This document shows positions 8,546 through 19,000 of a stretch of 63,263 nt of DNA, piece by piece. Each line of letters opens with the position of its first letter. Within the stretch, counting starts at the first letter, position 1. The stretch comes from an uncultured Sphingomonas sp. Lineage in GTDB: Bacteria > Pseudomonadota > Alphaproteobacteria > Sphingomonadales > Sphingomonadaceae. The position numbers and the translations under genes were made by a program. The stretch covers positions 1 through 63,263 of the forward strand of contig NZ_CAJYQD010000037.1 in the NCBI RefSeq assembly GCF_913776855.1, written 5' to 3'. The notes beneath the pieces are model-generated. The model did no database searches, was not told the DNA's origin, and worked only from the letters and a program-made list of their open reading frames with translations.

Positions 8546-10180
8546 ATGGCGGCGTGGCGCAAATGGGCGATGGCGGGGGCGGCGCTGGCGATGATCGCCG
8601 GTCCGGTCGCCATCGCGAAGCCGGGCGATGCGCCCCTGCTGGTCCGCAAGGATGGTCGCCACGCGCTGCTGGTCGACGGGCGGCCGTTCCTGATGCTGGG
8701 CGTGCAGGCGAACAACTCCAGCAACTATCCCGACATGCTGCCGCAGGTGTGGCCGATGGTCGAACGGCTCCATGCCAACACGCTAGAAATCCCGGTCGCG
8801 TGGGAACAGATCGAACCGGTCGAGGGCAAGTTCGACTTCAGCTATCTCGACGCGCTGCTGCCGCAGGCCCGCCAACACGGCGTGAAGCTGGTGCTGCTGT
8901 GGTTCGGCACGTGGAAGAACACGTCGCCGGGCTATGTCCCCGCCTGGGTCAAGACGAACAATGCCCGTTTTCCCCGGATGCGGACCAAGGAAGGCAAGAC
9001 GCATTATGCACTGTCGCCGCATGGGCAGGCGACGTTCGAGGCGGACAAGAAGGCGTTCGTCGCGCTGATGCGTTACCTGAAGGACCACGACCCCGACCAC
9101 AATGTCATCATGGTCCAGCCGGAGAACGAAACCGGCGTGTACCAACAGGCGCGGGATTACTCGCCCGAGGCGAACCGGTTGTTCGCCGGTGACGTGCCGC
9201 CCGAACTGGCGAAGGCGACCGGTAAGCGCGGCAGCTGGACCGCGGTCTATGGCGACAATGCCGAACCGGCGTTCAACGCGTGGTACACCGCGCGCTATAT
9301 CGACCGGATCGCCGCTGCGGGGAAGGCGGTGTGGAAGCTGCCGATGTACGTCAACGCGGCGGTCGGCGGCCCCTTCGCCCCGCCCGGCAAATCGGGCGGC
9401 GCGAGCGGCGGTCCCGACTGGCAGGTGATCGACGTGTGGAAGGCAGCGGCGCCCAACATCGATGCGGTCGCGCCCGACCTCTATACCCGCAGCGCCAAGG
9501 ATTATCTGAAGTTCCTCGACCATTATAGCCGGCCCGACAATCCGCTGCTGGTGCCCGAAACCGGCAACGCCGCCGATTTCGCACGCTTCCTGTGGCCGAC
9601 GATCGGGCATGGCGGTATCGGCTGGGCACCGTTCGGCATGGATGCGACCGGCTACTACAACCATCCGCTGGGCGCAGTGACGCTGGACGATGCGACGATC
9701 GAGGCGTTCGCCAGCAAATATCGCTTCCTCAACCCCATGGCGCGCGGCTGGGCGACGCTGGCGTTCCAGCATCCCGGCTGGGGCACGGCCAAGGGTGCGC
9801 CGGAGGAGGAACAGGCCAAGGTCATGGGCCGCTGGCGCGTGTCGGCCAAATATGGCGAATGGCAGTTCGGGTCGATGGACTCGCCATGGCTGAAGGCCGA
9901 ACCGCCCGCCGCCGCCGCACAGCCGGTCGGCGGGGCCGCCGTGCTGCAGCTGGGGCCGGACCAGTTCCTGGTGACCGGCACCGATGTCCGCGTGTCGTTC
10001 GACGTCGCCGACAAGGCGAAGGGCGATACCGCCATGCTGATCAAGGTCGAGGAAGGGACCCTCAACGATGACGGCAGCTTCCGCGCGCGCCGGGTGATGA
10101 ACGGCGACCAGACCGATTATGGATTGAACTTTACCGCCCAGCCGATGCTGCTGCGCGTGACCATGGGAACGTACCGCTGA
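8546..10180 (+). CDS. Secreted beta-galactosidase-type glycosidase, GH35/DUF5597 family
   Basis: A 544-residue exported enzyme expected to remove terminal beta-D-galactose. The signal peptide is residues 1-24 (hydrophobic, ending near AIA). A TIM-barrel follows with FLMLGVQANNSSNYP, VAWEQIEPVEGKFDF, the acid/base motif QPENETG (Glu195) and the nucleophile motif VPETGN (Glu338), both standard for clan GH-A. The C-terminal ~130 residues match the DUF5597 extension. Start: GGGAGAGG just before ATG 8546 is a good ribosome site; an in-frame start at 8513 is weaker. The stop overlaps the start of the next gene (TGATG), so the two are co-translated. Galactose on xyloglucan is the likely target, from context. 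Confidence 0.88.
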   Translation: MAAWRKWAMAGAALAMIAGPVAIAKPGDAPLLVRKDGRHALLVDGRPFLMLGVQANNSSNYPDMLPQVWPMVERLHANTLEIPVAWEQIEPVEGKFDFSYLDALLPQARQHGVKLVLLWFGTWKNTSPGYVPAWVKTNNARFPRMRTKEGKTHYALSPHGQATFEADKKAFVALMRYLKDHDPDHNVIMVQPENETGVYQQARDYSPEANRLFAGDVPPELAKATGKRGSWTAVYGDNAEPAFNAWYTARYIDRIAAAGKAVWKLPMYVNAAVGGPFAPPGKSGGASGGPDWQVIDVWKAAAPNIDAVAPDLYTRSAKDYLKFLDHYSRPDNPLLVPETGNAADFARFLWPTIGHGGIGWAPFGMDATGYYNHPLGAVTLDDATIEAFASKYRFLNPMARGWATLAFQHPGWGTAKGAPEEEQAKVMGRWRVSAKYGEWQFGSMDSPWLKAEPPAAAAQPVGGAAVLQLGPDQFLVTGTDVRVSFDVADKAKGDTAMLIKVEEGTLNDDGSFRARRVMNGDQTDYGLNFTAQPMLLRVTMGTYR

Positions 10181-13050
10181 TGAAGACGCTTCGCTGGACG
10201 CTGTTGTCGCTGGCCCTGTCGGCCTCGTTCCCGGCGCTTGCCGCCGATGTGGCGAAGGTGCCGGGCGGGGTGGTCATCACCCCCGATGCGGGTCCTGCCA
10301 AGCGGGTGCGGGTGCTGGTCTATGGCCCCGACCGTTTCCGCGTGACGGCGGTGCCGGATGCCAGGCTCGACACGCCCGACAGCCTGATGGTGACCGCGAA
10401 GCCAGCGGGCGACTTCACCGTCAGCCAAGTACGCGGGGTCGTGGTGGTGAAGGCGGCGGGCGGTTCGGCCGAGATCGACCTGAACGACGGGCAAGTGCGC
10501 TTCCGCGATGCGGCGGGCAAGCTGACGCTGGAGGAAGCGCCGCGTGCCGGCTTCGTACCGGTGACCGCCGGTGGCGAGAAGTTCGTGGCTGTCCGCCAGC
10601 AGTTCAATCGCGGGACGGACGAAGGGTTCTACGGCCTTGGCCAGCACCAGAACCGGCAGATGAACTATAATGGCGAGGACGTCGAACTCGCCCAGCACAA
10701 TATGGACATCGGCATCCCCTTCGTCGTGTCGACGAAGAATTACGGGGTGCTGTGGGATAACAACGGCATCACCCGCTTCGGCAATCCGCAGGCATACCGG
10801 CTGGTCGGCGACGGCATGAAGGTGATGTCGGGCGGCAAGCCCGGCTGGCAGGCGCAATATTATCTGGGCGACAAGCTGGCCGTCACCCGCACCGAGCCGA
10901 CGATCAACTATCAGTTCATCAAGGACCAGGCGAACTGGCCTGCCGCCGCCAAAGCGCAGACGGTCGCCGCGACCACCGGTCAGAATACCGCCGGCAATGC
11001 GGTACAGACGCAGAAGGTCGTGTGGACCGGCACCGTCATGCCATCGGTCACCGGCGTTCAGAAATTCCGTCTCTATTCGTCGAGCTATGTGAAGGTGTTC
11101 GTCGACGGCAAGGAGGTCCTGAACCGCTGGCGGCAGAACTGGAACCCGTGGTTCCATAACTTCGACCTGCCGATGACTGCCGGCAAGGCTGCCGAGGTGC
11201 GGATCGAGTGGGAGCCGAATGCCGGCTATATCGCGCTGTTCCAGAACGATCCGCTGCCTCAGGCCGACCGCCATTCCTTGTGGTGGTCGTCGGACGTCGC
11301 CCATGCGCTCGATTATTATTATGTCGGGGGTAAGAATATGGACGGCGTGATCGCCGGCTATCGCGCGCTGACCGGGAAGGCGGCGCTGATGCCGCGCTGG
11401 GCGTACGGCTTCTGGCAGAGCCGCCAGCGCTACAACACGCAGGACGAACTGCTGGGCGTGGTGCGCGAATATCGCAAGCGCGGCCTGCCGATCGACAATA
11501 TCGTGCAGGACTGGTTCTATTGGCCCGAGGACCAGTGGGGCTGCCACTGCTTCGATCCGAAACGCTTCCCCAAGCCGCAGCAGATGGTCGACGAGATCCA
11601 CGCCAGCGACGCGCGGATCATGATTTCGGTGTGGCCGAAATTCTATCCGAACACGAAGAACGCGCAGGAACTGGCCGCCAAGGGCTATCTCTATCAGGGT
11701 AACCTGATCGCCAAGGAACGCGACTGGGTCGGCAAGGGCTATCTCAACACCGATTACGATCCCTACGCTCCCGGAGCGCGCGCGATCTATTTCCGGCAGA
11801 TGAAGGAGGCCTTGGTCGACAAGGGCTTCGACGCATGGTGGATGGACGCGACTGAGCCGGACATCCATTCGAACCTGTCGATCGAACAGCGCATGGACCG
11901 GATGGGACCGACCGCTGAGGGGCCGGCACAGGAGTTCTTCAACAGCTACCCACTGGTCCATGCCGAGGGCGTGGCCGATGGCCTGCGCGCGGCCAAGCCC
12001 GATGTGCGGCCGTTCATCCTGACCCGGTCGGGCTATGGCGGTATCCAGCGCGCCAGTGCCGCCTTGTGGTCGGGCGACGTCGCATCGCGCTGGGACGATC
12101 TGCGCGACCAGATTTCGGCCGGGGTCAACCTGTCGATGTCGGGCATTCCCAACTGGACGCACGATATCGGCGGCTTCGCGGTCGAGGATCGCTACAGCAA
12201 GAAGGACCCGGCGCATCTCGCCGAATGGAAGGAACTGAACCTGCGCTGGTTCCAGTTCGGCGCGTTCAGCCCGTTGTTCCGCAGCCATGGCGAGACGCCG
12301 TTCCGCGAAATCTATGAACTGGGTGCCAGCGATCCGGCATTGTATCAGGCGCTCGGTAATTACGATCGCCTGCGCTACCGGCTGCTGCCATACATCCTGT
12401 CGCTTGCGGCCGAGAACTGGCACCGCGACGGTACGATGATGCGCGGGCTGGTGATGGACTTCGCCGCCGATCGCAAGACGTGGGGCATCGACGACCAATA
12501 TATGTTCGGTTCGGCGTTCCTGGTGGCGCCGGTAACGCAGTTCGGCGCGCGCAGCCGGCAGGTCTATCTGCCCGCCGGGGCCGACTGGTACGACTTCGCC
12601 ACTGGTGCGTATCTGAAGGGCGGGCGGACGATTACCGCTGCCGCGCCGCTGGCGATGATGCCGCTCTATGTCCGCGCCGGATCGATCGTGCCGACCGGTG
12701 CGGCGGTGCAGTCGACCGCCGAACAGCCCGATGGGCCGTATGTGCTGCACGTCTTCACCGGCAAGGACGGCAGCTATACGCTGTTCGAGGATGACGGCCT
12801 GTCCGAGGGCTATCGCAAGGGCCAGTCGGCGCAGATTCCGGTGACGTGGAACGAGACGAGCAAGACGCTGACCATCGGCGCGCGGCAGGGCAGCTTCCCC
12901 GGCATGGTCGCACAGCGGGCGATGTCGGTGCGCTTCCACACGCCGGGGAAAGCGGTCGCGCCGGACTTTGCTGATAGCAAGGCGACGACGTTCGTCTATG
13001 ACGGGCGGGCGGTGACGGTTCCGCTGTCGGGGCGACCGGTCGTTCGTTAA
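10180..13050 (+). CDS. Secreted alpha-xylosidase-type glycosidase, GH31 family with PA14 insert
   Basis: A 956-residue exported enzyme. A signal peptide (MKTLRWTLLSLALSASFPALA) is followed by the GH31 N-terminal beta domain. A PA14 insert spans about residues 250-360 (GVQKFRLYSSSYVKVFVDGK), then the catalytic barrel with nucleophile Asp556 in WWMDATEPD and acid/base Asp633 in LWSGDVAS, and C-terminal beta domains. A PA14 insert in this position is known from alpha-xylosidases active on xyloglucan oligosaccharides, which is the basis for the call; an alpha-glucosidase cannot be excluded. It is coupled to the GH35 gene by a one-base start/stop overlap. A hairpin repeat and galM follow. Confidence 0.9.
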   Translation: MKTLRWTLLSLALSASFPALAADVAKVPGGVVITPDAGPAKRVRVLVYGPDRFRVTAVPDARLDTPDSLMVTAKPAGDFTVSQVRGVVVVKAAGGSAEIDLNDGQVRFRDAAGKLTLEEAPRAGFVPVTAGGEKFVAVRQQFNRGTDEGFYGLGQHQNRQMNYNGEDVELAQHNMDIGIPFVVSTKNYGVLWDNNGITRFGNPQAYRLVGDGMKVMSGGKPGWQAQYYLGDKLAVTRTEPTINYQFIKDQANWPAAAKAQTVAATTGQNTAGNAVQTQKVVWTGTVMPSVTGVQKFRLYSSSYVKVFVDGKEVLNRWRQNWNPWFHNFDLPMTAGKAAEVRIEWEPNAGYIALFQNDPLPQADRHSLWWSSDVAHALDYYYVGGKNMDGVIAGYRALTGKAALMPRWAYGFWQSRQRYNTQDELLGVVREYRKRGLPIDNIVQDWFYWPEDQWGCHCFDPKRFPKPQQMVDEIHASDARIMISVWPKFYPNTKNAQELAAKGYLYQGNLIAKERDWVGKGYLNTDYDPYAPGARAIYFRQMKEALVDKGFDAWWMDATEPDIHSNLSIEQRMDRMGPTAEGPAQEFFNSYPLVHAEGVADGLRAAKPDVRPFILTRSGYGGIQRASAALWSGDVASRWDDLRDQISAGVNLSMSGIPNWTHDIGGFAVEDRYSKKDPAHLAEWKELNLRWFQFGAFSPLFRSHGETPFREIYELGASDPALYQALGNYDRLRYRLLPYILSLAAENWHRDGTMMRGLVMDFAADRKTWGIDDQYMFGSAFLVAPVTQFGARSRQVYLPAGADWYDFATGAYLKGGRTITAAAPLAMMPLYVRAGSIVPTGAAVQSTAEQPDGPYVLHVFTGKDGSYTLFEDDGLSEGYRKGQSAQIPVTWNETSKTLTIGARQGSFPGMVAQRAMSVRFHTPGKAVAPDFADSKATTFVYDGRAVTVPLSGRPVVR

Positions 13051-13066
13051 GCGGCGTCACCCCGGC

Positions 13067-13150
13067 GTATCCCCGCGCAGGCGGGGATTCAGGGCCACCA
13101 GCGGACAGGTCGGTATGCTTGGCCCTGGACCCCCGCCTGCGCGGGGGTAC
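13067..13150. repeat. Paired hairpin repeat (GNAG-loop family) between the GH31 gene and galM
   Basis: Inverted arms of ~30 bases. The left stem is ATCCCCGC with loop GCAG; the complement of the right arm has stem ACCCCCGC with loop GCAG. Stem bases differ between arms but stay paired. The flank CAGGGCCA pairs across the ~22-base spacer. Confidence 0.85.
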
Positions 13151-13185
13151 GATGCTGGTCGTGACGGCCGAGTTGGAGAGTGTGC

Positions 13186-14238
13186 ATGACGAATGCGGAG
13201 CGCGTGACCTTCGGTACGCTGGACGGCCAACCCGCCGAGGCGATCGAACTTACCGCCGGCGCCCTGTCCGCGCGCATCCTGCCGCTGGGCGCGACGCTCC
13301 AGTCGCTGTGCGTGCCCGACCGCGACGGCATGGTGGCCGACGTCGTGCTGGGGTTCGACGACGTGCAATCCTATCGCGACCGGCCCTCGTGGTTCGGGGT
13401 GACGGTCGGCCGCTATGCCAACCGCATTGCAAATGGCCGGTTCACCCTCGACGGCACGACCTACACGCTCGAAACCAACAACGCGCCCAACCACCTGCAC
13501 GGCGGATCGGACGGGTTCGATCAGCGGCTATGGAATGTCGCGGAGGTCGGGCAGGACGCTGACGCGGCGTGGGTTCGCTTGACGCTGAGCAGCCCGGATG
13601 GCGAGGCCGGCTATCCCGGTACGCTCCATGCCAGCGCGACCTATACCCTGACGCCGGAGGCGCTGACCATCGCCTATGCCGCGACCAGCGATGCGCCGAC
13701 GATCGTCAACCTGACCAACCACGCGTTTTTCGACCTGGGCGGGCAGGGGGAGGCGATGCGCCACCTGCTGACGATCGAAGCCGACCAGTTCCTGCCCGTC
13801 GATGCAACCTCCATCCCGACCGGGGAGCGGCGCGCGGTTGCCGGCACCCCGTTCGATTTCCGCGAAGTCCAGGCGATCGGCGCGCGGGTGCGCGACGGGC
13901 ACGACGACCAGATCGCGATCGGGCGCGGTTACGACCACAACTTCATCGTACGTGGTGATGCGGGCGTGCTGCGCCCGGCGGCGGTGCTGGCCGATCCGGC
14001 GTCGGGACGGGTTATGACGCTGTCGGTGACGGCACCCGGTCTGCAGCTCTATGCCGGCAATTTCCTGAACGGGGCGCAAGCGGGCAAGGGGGGGCGATTG
14101 TACCGACAGGGCGATGCCGTCTGCCTCGAGCCGCAGGCATGGCCCGACACACCCAACCGCAGCGACTTCCCCCCGGCCAGGCTGGACCCCGGACAGAGGT
14201 GGGAAAGTACGATGCGGTTCGCCTTTTCCGTACGGTAG
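13186..14238 (+). CDS. galM: Aldose 1-epimerase (mutarotase)
   Basis: A 350-residue cytoplasmic enzyme that interconverts alpha and beta anomers of aldoses such as galactose, glucose or xylose. Family residues are all visible: NRIANGRF, His105 in NHLHGG, the catalytic acid His179 in LTNHAFFDLGG, and the catalytic base Glu315 in CLEPQAWPD. There is no signal peptide. ATG 13186 is preferred over a GTG two codons upstream. It follows the secreted GH35-GH31 pair on the same strand, separated by a hairpin repeat. This fits a role in handling sugars released by those enzymes, although galM is also found alone in many genomes. Confidence 0.93.
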   Translation: MTNAERVTFGTLDGQPAEAIELTAGALSARILPLGATLQSLCVPDRDGMVADVVLGFDDVQSYRDRPSWFGVTVGRYANRIANGRFTLDGTTYTLETNNAPNHLHGGSDGFDQRLWNVAEVGQDADAAWVRLTLSSPDGEAGYPGTLHASATYTLTPEALTIAYAATSDAPTIVNLTNHAFFDLGGQGEAMRHLLTIEADQFLPVDATSIPTGERRAVAGTPFDFREVQAIGARVRDGHDDQIAIGRGYDHNFIVRGDAGVLRPAAVLADPASGRVMTLSVTAPGLQLYAGNFLNGAQAGKGGRLYRQGDAVCLEPQAWPDTPNRSDFPPARLDPGQRWESTMRFAFSVR

Positions 14239-14322
14239 CGGTATCGGCTGCAGCGCCGCAACGATGTTGCGCGCCGCACAACGCGCCTTGACGAAATCGG
14301 TTGCATTTGCGAACGACCCCCT

Positions 14323-14706
14323 ATGAAGCACCCCCTTCTCCTCGCCGCCACTGCCGCGGCCTTCGCCCTTTCGGCCTGCGGTCAGCAGCAGCCGGAACAG
14401 CTCGACACCCGCGCGCCCGATCCGCTGGCATCGCAGCTCGCCAACCGCGCGCCGATCGAACTGCCGCCGCCCGTCAAGGCGAGCGTGACATTCCGCTGCA
14501 AGGACAACAGCCTCGTCTATGTCGACTTCTTCGAAGGCGACACCCAGGCCAATTTCCGCGCGAAGCAGGGCGAGATGCCCGTCCGCCTGAAGGCTGCCGA
14601 AAAGGGCAAGCCGCTGACCGCCGAGGGCGGCTACAGCCTGACCGGCACGCCGAAGTCGATCACCCTGACCCAGCCGGGCAAGGGTGCGCAGACCTGCAAC
14701 GCCTGA
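14323..14706 (+). CDS. Small lipoprotein, MliC-like (possible lysozyme inhibitor)
   Basis: A 127-residue exported lipoprotein: signal peptide with lipobox LSAC (Cys19), then a proline-rich spacer. A C-terminal ~75-residue beta-rich part follows (FRCKDNSLVYVDFFEGDTQA, then GGYSLTG and TLTQPGKGAQTC). The spacing of the paired cysteines and the FxC...V.F...A pattern resemble MliC, the membrane-bound inhibitor of C-type lysozyme. The match is by eye and distant, so the function is tentative. A strong intrinsic terminator follows 55 bases after the stop, so it is probably a single-gene unit. Confidence 0.65.
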   Translation: MKHPLLLAATAAAFALSACGQQQPEQLDTRAPDPLASQLANRAPIELPPPVKASVTFRCKDNSLVYVDFFEGDTQANFRAKQGEMPVRLKAAEKGKPLTAEGGYSLTGTPKSITLTQPGKGAQTCNA

Positions 14707-14760
14707 TCCGAATTACCGGTGGCGGCTCCCTTCCGGGCCGTCATCGTTCGACATGACTGA

Positions 14761-14795
14761 CGGCCGGCGGAGCGATCCGCCGGCCGTTTCTTTTT
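14761..14795 (+). terminator. Intrinsic terminator after the MliC-like lipoprotein gene
   Basis: A perfect 11-bp stem, CGGCCGGCGGA-GCGA-TCCGCCGGCCG, is followed directly by TTTCTTTTT. This is the clearest Rho-independent terminator on the plus strand of the window. Confidence 0.92.
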
Positions 14796-14841
14796 GCGAA
14801 TGGGGTGCGCCTGTCGATTGCGTCTCTTACCCCACCAACCA

Positions 14842-14924
14842 CGTCACCCCAGCGCAGGCTGGGGTCTCTCGCGGCTCCTGCCGCGCGCCATCACAGGGAG
14901 ACCCCAGCCTGCGCTGGGGTGACG
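14842..14924. repeat. Paired hairpin repeat (GNAG-loop family) before the TraB/GumN gene end
   Basis: Inverted arms CGTCACCCCAGCGCAGGCTG... fold as ACCCCAGC-GCAG-GCTGGGGT. The ~30-base spacer contains GCGGCTCCTGCC, which is shared with the copy at 51972-52056. It lies between the terminator of the plus-strand lipoprotein gene and the stop of the minus-strand TraB/GumN gene. Confidence 0.88.
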
Positions 14925-14957
14925 CTGTGGGCGCGAAGAAGGTGCCCGCCGAACCCC

Positions 14958-15881
14958 TCAATATTTCACCCGCGTCGCGCGCAGCTTGTAGCGCTTCAAG
15001 GCGTCCTGCACGCTGCCGCTGCCCGCCAGATGGCCGGCGCCGACCGCGACGAACACCGTGCCGGGGCGCTTCATCCGCTCCTCGATCCACTTGGCCCAGC
15101 GGGCGTTGCGGTCGGTCAGCAGCACGCGCTTCAATTCGGGGGAAACGGTCATTTCCTCGTTCATCGTCGCCGCCAGCGCGTCGGGATCGCCGCGGCGCCA
15201 TTGATCGACCATCTTGTCGATCGACTGGCCGGCGGTCGGTAGTTCCTTGATCGTTTCGGTCAGGAAGGTGACCTGTGCCGCATCGGACAGCGAATCGAAG
15301 AAGCCGAACTGCTGTTCCAGCGTTTCGAGGCCGGTGACCGGCTTGCCCGCTGCCTTGGCGGCTTGCGAGATCGTCTGTTCCGCGCCGCTGGCCGGATCAT
15401 AGCCCTGCTTCTGCAGCGTAACGAGCGTCAGCGTGGACGCAGCGAACCACGGGTCTAGCTGTTCCAGTGCGCCGGCCGGCAGTCCGGCATCGGCGACCGC
15501 CTTGGCATAGGCGGGACGTTCGGCGGCGGGCAGCTTTTCGCTGAGCTTCGGGCCGGTGACGTTCACCGCCGATTTCATCACCGCCGCCTGCGCCTGTTCC
15601 TGCGTCGGCATCGGGATTTCCAGCACGACTTCCCCCGACTTGTCGAACGCGGTCTTTACCGCTTGGTCGAACCACGACAGGCCGGGCTTCAGGACGTGGA
15701 TCGTCCCGAACAGATAGATGGTCGTGTCCTTGTCCTTGACCACCCACAACGCGGGATCGGCCTCGCCCGCGGGCAGCTCGGCCGGCGCGGCGGCCGGCTT
15801 CGGGGCAGTCTGTGCCCAGACGGGCGCGGCGGTCATCAACGTGAATGCGGCGGCGAAACGCAGCAGGATCGAGGACATCAT
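14958..15881 (-). CDS. TraB/GumN family exported protein
   Basis: About 307 residues with a signal peptide (SSILLRFAAAFTLMTAAPVWA) and the TraB/PrgY/GumN fold: LWVVKDKDTTIYLFGTIHVL near residue 45, a conserved Glu in EVVLEIP, and the C-terminal GTVFVAVGAGHLAG. Members are thought to be membrane-associated or periplasmic metal-dependent hydrolase-like proteins; the reaction is not established. Start choice is unsure: ATG 15881, 15878 (GGAG six bases upstream) or 15890 all give the same mature protein. It is convergent with the lipoprotein gene and divergent from the Mfd-like gene. Confidence 0.85.
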   Translation of the reverse strand: MMSSILLRFAAAFTLMTAAPVWAQTAPKPAAAPAELPAGEADPALWVVKDKDTTIYLFGTIHVLKPGLSWFDQAVKTAFDKSGEVVLEIPMPTQEQAQAAVMKSAVNVTGPKLSEKLPAAERPAYAKAVADAGLPAGALEQLDPWFAASTLTLVTLQKQGYDPASGAEQTISQAAKAAGKPVTGLETLEQQFGFFDSLSDAAQVTFLTETIKELPTAGQSIDKMVDQWRRGDPDALAATMNEEMTVSPELKRVLLTDRNARWAKWIEERMKRPGTVFVAVGAGHLAGSGSVQDALKRYKLRATRVKY

Positions 15882-16047
15882 CGTCTCCATGGCGCCGGCG
15901 GTGCCGGCAGTTGTTCCGTCATAGCAGCGCGACCGGGGCCGCAACAGGCAATTTGCCGTTCATCGATAACGCAGGAACGTCCGGCCATCACGCTTCGTTG
16001 AGCCGATCCACCCCCCCTGATGTCAGGGCCTTGCCGGGAATTCCGCA

Positions 16048-19000
16048 ATGTCGAACGCCTTTGCCCCCGACCCGTCCGACGCCGGGGGCGCACGCGTTCC
16101 GATCGGCCCTGTCGCCGCCGCGCTGGCGGGCAAGGTCACCACGACATCCCTGTTGTTCATCGCGTCGGACGAGGTGCGCGCGGCGGCGCTGTCCGATGTA
16201 CTGGCGGCGTTCGCCCCCGACGCTGTGGTCGTCCATCTGCCCGCCAGTGACGCGCTGCCCGGTGACGACGCCCCGGCATCACCCGGCAACGCAGGGGCGC
16301 GGGTCGCCGCGCTCCGGCGGCTGCGCATCGCCCATGGCGAACGGCGGCCGATCGCGTGCATCACCACGCCGGAGGCGACCGCGCTGCGCATCGCCCCGCC
16401 GGCCGACTTCGACGCCGCGCCGCCGGTGCTGCGCGTCGGCGACGCCATCGACCTTGCCGACATTGCCGACCGCGCGGAGGAACTGGGCTATGTCCGCGAC
16501 GACCGGGTCGATGAACCGGGCGAGGTCGCGGTGCGCGGCAGCGTGATCGACATCTTTCCCGCCGATGCCGAACAGCCGATCCGGATCACGCTCGAGGAGG
16601 ATCGGATCGCGTCGATCCGCAGCTACGACCCGGCGAGCCAGCGGGGGGCGGCCGACCTGCCCGAGGTCACCATCGGCCGCGCGGCGGAACCGGCGGTGGG
16701 GAAGGGCGCAACGTTGCTCGACCATCTGCCCGATGCGGCGGTCGCGATGGATGGCGATGCCGCCCGGCGGCGCGAACGCTTCCTCGAACTGGCGCAGGAC
16801 GCCACCCGTCGCCGGCGGTGCGATGCGGCTGCGCTGGTCGATGCCGCGCGTTGGGACGTGTTGTTCGACAAGCGCGAACGGATCGCCCTGCCGGACGCAG
16901 TGCGCGAGCCGCCGCGCTTCGTCACCGCCCGTGCCCCCGCACGCGCCTTCGGCAAGTTCGCGCGTGACGTGCTGGAGGAACAGCGACTGGTACTGGCGGG
17001 TAGCCCGCGCGACCTTCGTTTCCTGCGCAAGAAGCTGGCGAAGCTCGCCCGTACCGAGCCGGTGACGATCGGGTCCTGGGAGGAAGCGGTGGCGGCCAGT
17101 CCCGGTACCGCGATGCTGCTCCCCGCGCCGCTCGATCGCGGGTTCGTGATCGATGGCGTGACCGTGGTGACCGGCGGCGACCTGCTGGGCGGGCGGGCGC
17201 GCGGCGACGAACTGGCCGCGGCCAGCGCGAACCCGCTGTTCGCCGAAGCGGGCGAGCTGCGTATCGGCGATGTGGTCGTGCATGAGGATTTCGGCATCGG
17301 CTGCATCGCCGGGCTGGAGCCGCTGCCGGGGGAGGCGGCAGGCGACGCCATCGTGCTGACCTATGCCAAGGGCGCCCGGCGGCTGGTGCCGGTGATGGAG
17401 GCCGACCGCATCTGGCGTTACGGCGCGGATGGGGATGCGGTAACACTCGACGCGCTGGACGGCGCCAGTTGGCAGAAGCGGCGCGGGGCGATCGACACCG
17501 CCATCGCCGACAGCGCGCGCGAGCTGGCCGCGATCGCTGCGGCCCGCGACCAGCAGCGGGTCGACCCCATCGAGGTCGACATCGCCGCATACGAACGCTT
17601 CGCCGCCGGTTTTCCCTTCACCGAAACCCCCGATCAGGCCCGTGCCATCGCCGCCGCCCGCGCCGATCTGGGCGCAGGCAAGCCGATGGACCGGCTGGTC
17701 ATCGGCGATGTCGGCTATGGCAAGACCGAGGTCGCGCTGCGTGCCGCCGCCATCGTCGCGCTGTCGGGCCGACAGGTCGCGATCGCCGCGCCGACCACCG
17801 TGCTGGTCCGCCAGCACGTCGAAACCTTCCGCCGCCGCTTCGAAGGGACGGGGATCGAGGTTGCCGGCCTGTCGCGCCTGTCCGATGCGGCGGAGAAGAA
17901 GCGGGTGAAGGCCGGCCTTGCCGACGGATCGATCGGGGTGGTCGTCGGCACACAGGCGGTGGCAGGCAAGGGCGTCGCCTATCGCGACCTCGCGTTGGTC
18001 GTCATCGATGAGGAACAGCGGTTCGGGGCGAAGGACAAGGCACGGCTGCGCGACCTTGCCGACCATGTGATGACGCTGTCGGCGACGCCGATCCCGCGTA
18101 CGCTGCAAAGCGCGCTGATCGGGTTGCAGCAATTGTCGGTTCTCGCGACGCCCCCGGCGCGGCGTCAGCCGATCCGCACCGCCGTCGCCGATTTCGACGA
18201 GGTGACGGTGCGCACCGCGTTGCTGCGCGAGCGGACGCGCGGCGGGCAGAGTTTCGTCGTCGTGCCCCGGATCGAGGACATCGCCCCGCTGGAGGCACGA
18301 CTGCGCAAGCTTGCCCCCGAACTCGATCTGGTCGTCGCGCATGGCAAGATGCCGGCGGCGGAGATCGACGCAGCGATGGTCGGTTTCGCGCATGGCGCCG
18401 GCGACGTGCTGCTGGCGACGAACATCATCGAGGCCGGGCTGGACGTGCCGCGTGCCAATACGATGATCGTCCACCATGCCGACCGCTTCGGCCTCTCGCA
18501 GCTGCACCAGCTGCGCGGGCGGGTCGGGCGCGGCGGGCGGCGCGGGCAGATATTGCTGCTGACCGATCCCGATCAATCCATTGCCGACGCCACGCTGAAG
18601 CGCCTGCGCACGCTGCAAGCCTTCGACCGGCTGGGCGCGGGCTTCGCGATCAGCGCGCGCGACCTCGACCTGCGCGGTGCGGGCGATCTGGTGGGGGAGG
18701 CGCAGGCCGGGCACATGAAGCTGATCGGTATCGACCTGTACCAGTATCTGCTTGGCCGTGCGCTCCGGGCCGAACGGGGCGAAAATGTCGACAGGGTTGT
18801 CCCCGAACTCCATGTCGGCATTGCCGGGGCCCTCCCCGAAGCGTGGATCCCGGAGGCCGAGGTTCGGCTGACGCTCTATGGCCGGCTGGCGCGGATCGAG
18901 AGCGAGGGTGCCCTCGACGCATATGAGGAGGAGCTGGAGGACCGGTTCGGCGCGCTGCCCGACGAGGCGCGGCTGCTGATCGAACTGGCGCGGGTCCGGT

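Noticed and set aside
10117..12939. A 940-residue open frame opposite the GH31 gene
   Set aside because: Same cause; low-complexity translation and a clear GH31 enzyme on the other strand.
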